From the NCBI GenBank assembly GCA_013396915.1, contig VWZL01002043.1, positions 248,001 through 312,000 of the forward strand: DNA of 64,000 bases, given 5' to 3'. Numbering within the stretch: the first letter of the stretch is position 1; each line of letters opens with the position of its first letter. The position numbers and the translations under genes were made by a program. Origin of the DNA: Stercorarius parasiticus (taxonomy: Eukaryota; Chordata; Aves; Charadriiformes; Stercorariidae). Below the pieces are notes generated by a model that saw nothing but the letters and a program-made list of their open reading frames with translations, had not been told where the DNA came from and did not search any database. Shown here piece after piece: positions 52,701 through 64,000 of the stretch.

Positions 52701-53404
52701 GCTTGTGGAAGGAGACAAAGCCACCTTGCAAGGAGTGACAGGAGCACGTCTGTTTTTGAGGTAAATGCTTCATTTGAATTTGGATGGATATCCTCCTTCA
52801 GACAGAAAGGAAGAGAGACTTCTATTAGACTCGTGGCACATGTTGCCTGTACCCCACTTCAGAAGTTATTTTAATCCCTTGCTTCCATTTCTCTCTGAGG
52901 AAAACTTGAGTATTGCTTTATGCTCCAAAGGAGCAGGCAGTATGACAGCACTCTAAAGGATATCTGACTTACCCAGTAAGTGCTATGGCATTACATCCAT
53001 TGATGCTTATGTTTCTGAACTATGGTTACCGTCCACAGAAAGAGCCCCAGTAAATGGCTCTGTTATTGAATGCCAGTTTGCCCCCAATGTGTTGAATTCT
53101 AGAACAAAGGAACTCATGTCATTAGTCATATGAACATTACTAAGAAATCTAATATGTAGATATGTCTAATGTGATATCTAATATGTCCTGTGATGCAGGC
53201 AAGGAAGGGAGTCAAAACTCCGCTTGTTATTAATAAGGATGCCTTCTTCTATTTCTAGTAACAGGTGGACGGATGGTGGTCCTACCTCCTGTTAAAGCTC
53301 ACAGCATGGTTTGTCTTGTTTACAGGGGTAAGAAACCAACTGAACATGAGCCTGGAACAGATTTCAGTTTTCTCCTGATTGACAGTAATCTCCAGAATCT
53401 GTAG
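46258..53404 (+). CDS. aad-a: alpha-aspartyl dipeptidase (peptidase family S51, PepE-like)
   Basis: A cytosolic serine peptidase family whose members cleave dipeptides with N-terminal aspartate (Asp-X). Eight coding exons: 46258-46358, 46451-46539, 48002-48076, 48634-48713, 50147-50320, 51761-51820, 52678-52760 and 53326-53404 (TAG stop). All junctions are AG/GT, phases join, and the product is 246 residues, close to bacterial PepE (229) and the amphibian and fish homologues. The nucleophile motif GSSAG puts Ser at residue 124, with Asp139 (TND) and His161 (NPH). The Ser-Asp-His spacing equals that of Ser120, Asp135 and His157 in Salmonella PepE. Glu197 (LREG) fits the Glu proposed in the crystal-structure triad. 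The Gly-rich GGGNTF block is at residues 89-94. The ATG has a strong Kozak context (GGCATGG). The gene is head-to-head with CYP20A1 and tail-to-tail with NBEAL1. The symbol follows the Xenopus name. Confidence 0.95.
47055..47401 (+). mobile_element. CR1 LINE, 3' end
   Basis: A 5'-truncated CR1 begins near the CCTTCCAGTACCTAAAGGG block and runs through the conserved GGTGAGGCACTGGAACAGG and ACTGGATGATCTTTAAGG blocks. It ends in the CR1 terminal octamer-like repeat (ATTCTGTC, ATTCTATG). It lies in the sense orientation in intron 2 of the dipeptidase gene. A small internal deletion shortens the stretch around 47262-47270 relative to the copy at 38641. Confidence 0.95.
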
Positions 53405-53506
53405 CCTTGCATACTCTGCAGCAAAAGTCACTATATGGGAAGACAACGAGGAGGAAGAAAAGAGATGCTTCTAGTCCCAGGGTGGGTGGAGAACCTTAGC
53501 TTTATA

Positions 53507-53512
53507 AATAAA
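53507..53512 (+). terminator. aad-a: poly(A) signal of the dipeptidase gene
   Basis: AATAAA lies about 100 bases after the stop codon, giving a short 3' UTR. A second AATAAA in the same orientation is at 53807-53812 and could serve as a distal site. Confidence 0.65.
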
Positions 53513-53838
53513 GATAAATATGCATTACTGGGCTCTCTTCCCCACCCTAATTAATGTCTCAGACATATCTCCTTCCCAGCAAAAAGACAATTTTTTTTGC
53601 AATACTTGAGTAATCATAGCTATTCTTAGTCCAAAAGGGTGTGTACATTCATGTCTCCACTTTGATTCCTTCCCCACCAAAAAAAGTTACTTGAACGCAA
53701 CTAAGACAGAACACAGAATCAGCTGTTCCTGCTGCCTAGCTTTACCTGCTAAATGAATCATTCTTTTAATGTATATCCACATTATCAGTTTCATTTTTGC
53801 ACTAGTAATAAAAGGGAGAAGTTATGCATTCAATTACT

Positions 53839-53844
53839 TTTATT
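53839..53844 (-). terminator. NBEAL1: candidate distal poly(A) signal of NBEAL1
   Basis: TTTATT on the plus strand reads AATAAA on the minus strand. Cleavage would fall near 53815-53825, almost touching the distal poly(A) signal of the convergent dipeptidase gene at 53807-53812. Confidence 0.35.
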
Positions 53845-56800
53845 TGCTTCAGACTCATGTTAAATATATACAATGCTAATTATGTACAAAAGTGTGCATG
53901 TTAAAAATTGTCAGGTTACAAACTTGCAAATCCTAGAAAAGTGCAAAATTTTAAAACATCTTCCACCATGCTGTACAGAAAAAAAAAAATCCATCATTAG
54001 CCAATATACACACTCTTAAAACATACTGATCAAAACAAAGTAAGACATACAGTATACTCTTAAAGCACCCAGAAGGGAAAAAGATATTGCACAGAAGACT
54101 GACAGCAAGTTCATTACAGTGCCTGAAGGCTCATCTTTGAAAGTAGGTATTTCCAACACTCCTCAGACCTAACATTAACTCTTAAAAAAGGCATTTTTGG
54201 CATTTAAAAATCCATTTGTAATCACATAATTGCACAATCTCTTAAAATTATCAGAAGATATGATTAACTGTTGCTGTAAGGCCTTTGTTTCCACTCCCTT
54301 ATTAGCTTTAGTAAAAATTCATCAAGCGAACTGAGTAGCATCACAGCTTCCATCGAAACACTGACCAAAGGGAGGTAAGTCTTACAAGCAGCATTTCTCA
54401 AATCTCTTATTAAGCTGCTCCTGCATAGTGAAGGGTTGAATCAGAACATGTATCGCAATTTTTCCATGAATTGTTTTTTCCCTCATGGCTTTCTTTAAGC
54501 AACACCTCACAGCTACATACGACTAAAGCAGTACTGTCAGGTGCAAGACTAAGTTTATTTTAAAAAGTTACTTCGAGGCAAAAACTATGGCTCCCTCAAG
54601 AGGAAAATACTGACTAGATAGGAAGCTAAATAAACGAGTGGCCTCCAAGTTCAGTTAGATCTATGGTACATATGGCTAGATGTTTTATATTTCAATCTCA
54701 AAACACCTTAGCAGCTTTAAACCATTATCTATACTGACAATCATCCTTCTGGGACAGAAGACATTATGAAATTGTGTCTGTGCTGAGTATAATCACAGAC
54801 CTAAGCTCTGGAAATATTTGCCAAATTTCTCAAGTCCAGCAGATGAAAACAGAAAGAACACACAACTAGAGGAATTCTCTCCTGAAGAAAAGAAGTGAAA
54901 CATCTATTTTATCTGGGCCGTTTGGTTAAAGGGTTAACTAAAGGAAAGACGCACCAGTTTTCTTCTACAGATGCACAGCAATAAGGTGAATTAAAACCAA
55001 ACAAAGCATACCTTTGATTAAACACTACAAGCAGTTCCTCACATATGGGGTATTCAAGACTGCAGTAAGAGGAACAGCACTTGGCTCAAACTGTGCAGAG
55101 CACGCTATGCTGCCACTCAGAGGCATTTCTGCATTCAGGCATCTGATGGCTAGAATAGCGAAAAACGGGACAATAGTATTTTATCTATTTTTATTTTTTT
55201 TAAAACTGCAGTAGCTTTTCAGAAAACCCTTGCTTCCTTTAAATGTATGTGCTAACAAGGGCAATTAGTAATAATAAGAAGAATTTGGCTTCTTGGGATG
55301 GAAGAAAAGACATCTTCCAAACACTTCAGTTGAGTCTAACATTGGTATACAATACCCACCTGCGTATGACTGCACAAAAACTATTACTGTCCCCAAAGGG
55401 AGACTACTACCAAGTGTTATGTTCACAGCTGAAACCAACAGAGCTTTTAAATCAGAAAGCATGAAAAGCCCGTTCTAGAAAACACTAAAGCACATGCTTG
55501 AATTTCTACCCAATTAAATATAACTCTATGTAGTGCTTTCACCTAACAGTATTTATTAGATCAGGCCTTAGGCTCGTGTTAGGATATGCATTTATACGTG
55601 CTTTTTTTTTTTTTTTAATTCTTTGAAAGGAAGAAAAAAGTATTCACAGCACCCAGCCTCAGCATCTAACCTAGCCAGCAAGATGCCTTTAAGATTGGAA
55701 GAGAGGAGTGCCTTCAGGTGACAATACAGAGTAAGTGACTACACAGATTCTCAATGTAGGAGCGGAAGGAGGCTGATGTCTCCTCTACTCCCCTCCCTAG
55801 CTCTAAGGCTCCCTACCATACCATAATCTGCATAGAGAGAGACGTTTTCAATTAAATACACATACAGAGTAAAAGCTTTGTGAAGCATTTGGTTGCTGTA
55901 CATATATTTTCTAATGATTTTGAACAGATTGGGAAAGACTTGCACAGGAACAGAGAGGAGGGAGACATGGTCTAGGGAAGTGAGGTATACAGCTCCCATT
56001 GACTAAGGCAAGAGGTAAAGACCTACCTAATTATTGTGCATTACAAATAAAAATTAAATTATCATTCCTGCATCTTAAAGCAGACTCATGTAGGACTGTT
56101 ACCAGTCTCATACAGAAGTTTTTCAGTGCAGAAGCTTAGTTCTTTGCACTTCATCTAAAGGATATAGAAACATAACTTTAAAGAGGATCCTTAGAAAGCA
56201 GTCAATTGACTGGACTATTTAAAGCCTGTGAAGATTTTGATAAACCTGTTTTGTGATAATATTCATCATCTAAGGTATACTGGCAGGGAGAAAAGCTTGT
56301 TTATATCAATGTTGCAAATTAGCAAAAGAATTGTGATGTGTGTGTGTGTTACTGGGTTTGGTTTTTGTTTTCTTTTTAAATCAAACAGGCTTCCTAAAAC
56401 CTAATTTCTACAACATGTATTAACCATCAGGAGAAGTGCAGTTAGTTTAAGATTGCGATTATCATATTGTGCTGGTGTTGGTGTGGTACATGGATGATAG
56501 AAGACATGGTTTCTAGATACCCTGTGAGCGAGTATTACATAACAAGTATATCGATATAGAATAATTTGCATAAATCTGATATTAATTGAGCAGCAAACAT
56601 TTCACTTTCTGAATGCTTATATAGTACAAAAACTGCACAGACTAAGATTCTTCACTATAGATAAATAGGCGACTAAAAATATTATAAAGAATTAAGTAAA
56701 TTGATAAAGCGAAATCTAACAAACGTTTTACTTGAAATAAGGAGAGATGTCTTCTAAGTATCATCCTTTGGTATGCCAGTTCAAAACTGTGCTAGGGAGA

Positions 56801-58348
56801 AGTTACTCAATACTGCTAACTACTTGATCTCATTTATATACACGTATGAAGAGAGTCAGTTTTCAGTTTCTTTTAGATATATATATATATTCACACTCCT
56901 ACTTAGTCACTCAGCTTCAAAGGTAAGCAAATCTTAAACTTAAAAATATCATTAGGGTTGTTCCAAAAATTAAATATAAGAAGATACCATCCAGAACAAC
57001 TTGACATATGTAGTGTTATGGAACAACTGTCACTTAAGACTTGTTTATTCTGAATTCCTAATCAGAATTCTCTTATCTCACAGCTTTACTTTTTACACTT
57101 AAATAAATCTTAGTTCAAAACCAAAAGGAGAATCTTATTTCACCAAAACTACATGAAAAACAAAATGTCATCCTAAGATTTATTGACTTGAGGAAATTAA
57201 AGAATTATGAAAAGTCAGTCCACTGATTCACAGTGCACTGCAGAAGACTGCAATTCAACCAACCTAAACAGCTGATCAGAAAAATTATTTTCTACTTTTT
57301 AAAAGACGTATACAAGTAAGTTAAAACCAAAAGAAACAACATACCAGCTAATGCTCACACTTACCACCTATATCTTTTATTTAAAGGTGGTTTTTAGATA
57401 AAGGCAAAGTGCAGATCTTCAAACCTATGGGGGTCTTTCCAGAGGGCATCTGGCAAGAGCACTAAGTGCGTGACGGTGTATACCTCTCATCCTCAAGGAC
57501 CAGATACAAGATCAAAAGGCAACGGATGTCGCCATTCTGCGTAAAGCATGAAGCAGCTCAAAACTCACCTGTTCCCCTCCTCATTCTGCTGCTGCTGCTT
57601 TCTGCAGAGCACAAACTCACCTGAAGTTTGAGAGCCCAAAAACTGTCCACATTTCAACCTATCCCAGGTATTTGTGAAGATGGCCTAATCTTGTGATGCG
57701 CTGAAATTATGGTATTCAAACGTCAAAGCTCTTCACCATAAACATCCCCAATTATTGCAACTACCTTATATTTTACTTAAACTGACACAGTGTATTCAGT
57801 ATTCTTTAATATTAAACTACTAAAACCACTAATTGTTGTATAAACATACCTAACCCACAGTAGGATGTTTTCAAACCCTTATGCAAACCTCTTCGTGCAA
57901 GTGACAAAATAAAATGAACACTACGCTCTCACCAAACATGACAGAAGACCGATCTCCTCAATTTTGCCACTTGATTCTGCTCACCGGAAACATTACAATT
58001 TCCTGCTCCCTTCCCCTGCAAGTAAACACTTAACCTCATATATGCGTTTAAACAGAACACATATGCATACTTGTAACGCCCATCAACTCAATGCCCCAAA
58101 TGAGGTTTTTTCCAACTTCCCGTAACACAGAAAAATCTCACATTCTGAGCTGAAATTCTTCTACACGACTCTTGAAAAAGCTCCCCTGAAAGAAATCCTT
58201 TCTTCATGAAATCATAATGGACAAACATACTTCACATTCTCATATACACACTTAATACTTCCAGAGTATCCATAATATTCTTACTGGATAGGCAATTGAT
58301 TAAAAATAGTATTTTTCACTTCTCTATAGTTTATTTGAAAATACGGGA

Positions 58349-58409
58349 TTTTGTTTGGGGTTTTTTTTTGTTTTGGTTGGGGTTTTTTTGTTTGGTTTTT
58401 TTTTTTTTC
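58349..58409. repeat. T/G-rich low-complexity tract
   Basis: Long T runs are separated by short GG and GGGG interruptions. The tract is A/C-rich on the minus strand, within the probable NBEAL1 3' UTR. Length is likely variable and assembly error-prone. Confidence 0.7.
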
Positions 58410-59060
58410 TTTACATACATGGAGTCTGAAAAAAACCCACACCGCTCTACTTTTGGAAATGCAATGCTCTCTTGGCAAGTGACTCAGGGAAATAATTCTT
58501 ATTTTCTCCTAACTTTCCAGACGATCCAGTCTGTCACAGTGATTAGTTACAATATTGCAACTATGCATAGACCCGCTTGTTTACTAGTCTGATTTATTAT
58601 GCCATTTACAAAAGTTAAGAAAAAGCAACACAACTTCCTTGACACAGCACACAAATCAGTCATTAAGAGGGATGATTTTTTTTCCAGTAAAGAACTTGAG
58701 AGGGAGAAAACAGTTTTAATGAGACTAACAGAACTTGCAAAGATTAACCTTTTGCAGGGTAAGGAGGTATCACTATTTCTACAAAGTTAATAAATATTGT
58801 GCTAAAAATTAATGAAATGAGATTATACATTATGGAGTTCCTCAGGTAGTTCAACAGCTCCCCAGCCACAGGGAATATCTGATAACATTTGTAGGAGATA
58901 ACAACACACATTCATTTCCATAAATAAATAAAAATAACAAGAAAAGTGATGGCAAAGGGAAGAAAGGGGTAGCCAAAAGGGAACATACTAGCTAACAATC
59001 ACTTAGAGCTCTGCCTTATATCTATATTCCCCTTACGCCATGGTATTTTCTCCTTTTAAT

Positions 59061-59129
59061 AGACATACATACATGTATATACATATATATACACAAACAT
59101 ACACACATATATACACATGCACACATACC
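59061..59129. repeat. compound AT/AC microsatellite
   Basis: Alternating ACAT, ATAT and ACAC units run for about 69 bases, in the probable NBEAL1 3' UTR. Confidence 0.75.
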
Positions 59130-59714
59130 TTCGCATGCCGATCCAAAAATTCTTATTTTTCCCTCAGCACCAGGTTTTTCCAACAGTATGGGGTTTATCA
59201 CTTAAATCACTAACATTATAAAAATGTCACAACAATAGGAAAACAAACAACCTTCTATCGTTATCATGTATCGCTAAACCAAAAAAATTCAGTAACGGCT
59301 TCTCCAAAAATATAGCATACAATCCATAACTATTTTGTAGGATATAGCTGATATTTTCTTTTCCCAGGTCTTAAACACATCTTGAAAATGGATACATTAT
59401 CTGTTTCCCTGTTGTTTTTACAGAAGAAAAAAGAAATACGGCTAACAACTGGTTTGGTGAACACCAAGCCAAGAAACAAACAGGTACTATTTAATTAAGG
59501 TGTGCTGCAATGTTGTTTAAATGATTTTTGCAGTGGAAATTTATCTTCTGTTTGTAGGAGTTGCCTTACTAATGAAGCAGATTGATCTTTGAGCAATACA
59601 GATACTGATTCTTCCTCTGTATTTCTTCAAGGTATTAAATATATTATGGGATTTCTTGGTGTGTGTCTTAGTCTACTTACAATATAAATAATTTTCAGCA
59701 GCAAGTATTTCCTA

Positions 59715-59748
59715 CCTCCTTCAACTCCTTCACCTCCTTCAACTCCTT
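59715..59748. repeat. two-copy tandem repeat of a 16-mer
   Basis: CCTCCTTCAACTCCTT occurs at 59715-59730 and again, identical, at 59733-59748, separated by CA (18-base period). It looks like a recent slippage duplication in the probable NBEAL1 3' UTR. Confidence 0.7.
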
Positions 59749-60395
59749 TGAAGTTATTCATGTCTGTACTTTAAACAATTTCTGATAATCAAGTAGTGCA
59801 ACACAGATGTTCTTTGCAGAACAGCCTAAAACTGGAACTACACAAAAGAAGATAGCAATAGCCATGCACAGGAACAAATTGCAATAAATTGTTCATTGGG
59901 CTAAAAACATATTGAAAAGGTCATAATGGTCAGCTACCCCAATTTTGAATCTGACCACTGCAACTGTCAGAATTTTAATTTACTGCCAGGGAATTACAAA
60001 GCTGTCAAAGCAAAGCCAAATATCTTCTTTGTGGTCAAGGAGCATCTGGCCCTATTCAGCTTTAAATCAAATGCTACTTATCTTAAATTAAATTAGCAAG
60101 CTTGGGTTCGGGGGTTTTTGTTTGGGTGGCTGGGTTTTTTTTCCTTTCTTTTTTGGCTGAAACACAGTTTTAGCAGCTATTTAGAGAGGGATTCTGTGAC
60201 CAAGTCAACACAGTTAAGCAAAAATATGCAAGCAAGCTAACTTGCATGAGTACATATGCTTTTTACTATACCTCTACCATAGGTTCGTCTTCAACAGACT
60301 TAAGAATGAAGCCCCTGAAAGTTGAGATATACATTTAAAGTGGCCAAAAGATTAAACATGTTTCTGGAATCCATGAAGGAAGGTAGAAGCAGCAA

Positions 60396-64000
<3,605 letters not shown>

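Larger units (their letters stand above)
53820..60395 (-). other. NBEAL1: probable long 3' UTR of NBEAL1
   Basis: The AT-rich stretch after the NBEAL1 stop codon has no coding exon, no strong repeat match and many AU-rich motifs on the minus strand. Minus-strand AATAAA signals occur at 58330-58335, 57376-57381, 57044-57049 and 53839-53844, so the transcript may end at several places. The most distal would give a 3' UTR of about 6.5 kb. That the whole stretch is transcribed is inference. Confidence 0.4.

Overview
The window is nuclear DNA from a vertebrate, almost certainly a bird. It contains 3' ends of CR1 LINEs and one LTR whose sequence I recognise as a common avian endogenous-retrovirus type. 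Repeat density is low, introns are compact, and the gene order matches the conserved vertebrate block NBEAL1 - CYP20A1 - ABI2 (human 2q33). There are no bacterial-type operons, CRISPR arrays, or rRNA or tRNA genes that I can see. Nearly all long open frames are chance frames in introns, repeats or intergenic DNA.

Layout, left to right. Positions 1-14500 are AT-rich non-coding DNA, best read as the first intron of ABI2 (minus strand). They hold one probable solo LTR (about 8390-9547). Positions 14520-15340 are a CpG island with NRF1, ETS and GC-box motifs, the probable ABI2 promoter; it is interrupted by a 149-base assembly gap. Positions about 15350-30700 are intergenic. Positions 30735-45686 carry 12 of the expected 13 exons of CYP20A1 (minus strand), all with intact reading frame and splice sites. 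The missing first exon (membrane anchor) most likely lies in a 110-base gap (46132-46241) in a second CpG island. Starting 17 bases beyond that gap, on the plus strand, is a complete 8-exon gene for an alpha-aspartyl dipeptidase (peptidase family S51, PepE-like), 46258-53404. From the right edge, on the minus strand, come the last three coding exons of NBEAL1 (60396-64000), followed by a probable long 3' UTR reaching towards about 53820.

The genes form no shared pathway. The notable arrangement is topological. The dipeptidase is head-to-head with CYP20A1, sharing a CpG-island promoter, and tail-to-tail with NBEAL1, with opposing poly(A) signals only about 30-330 bases apart. Exon boundaries were derived by hand from splice-site consensus, codon phase and recalled protein families; UTR limits, promoters and the ABI2 assignment are inference.
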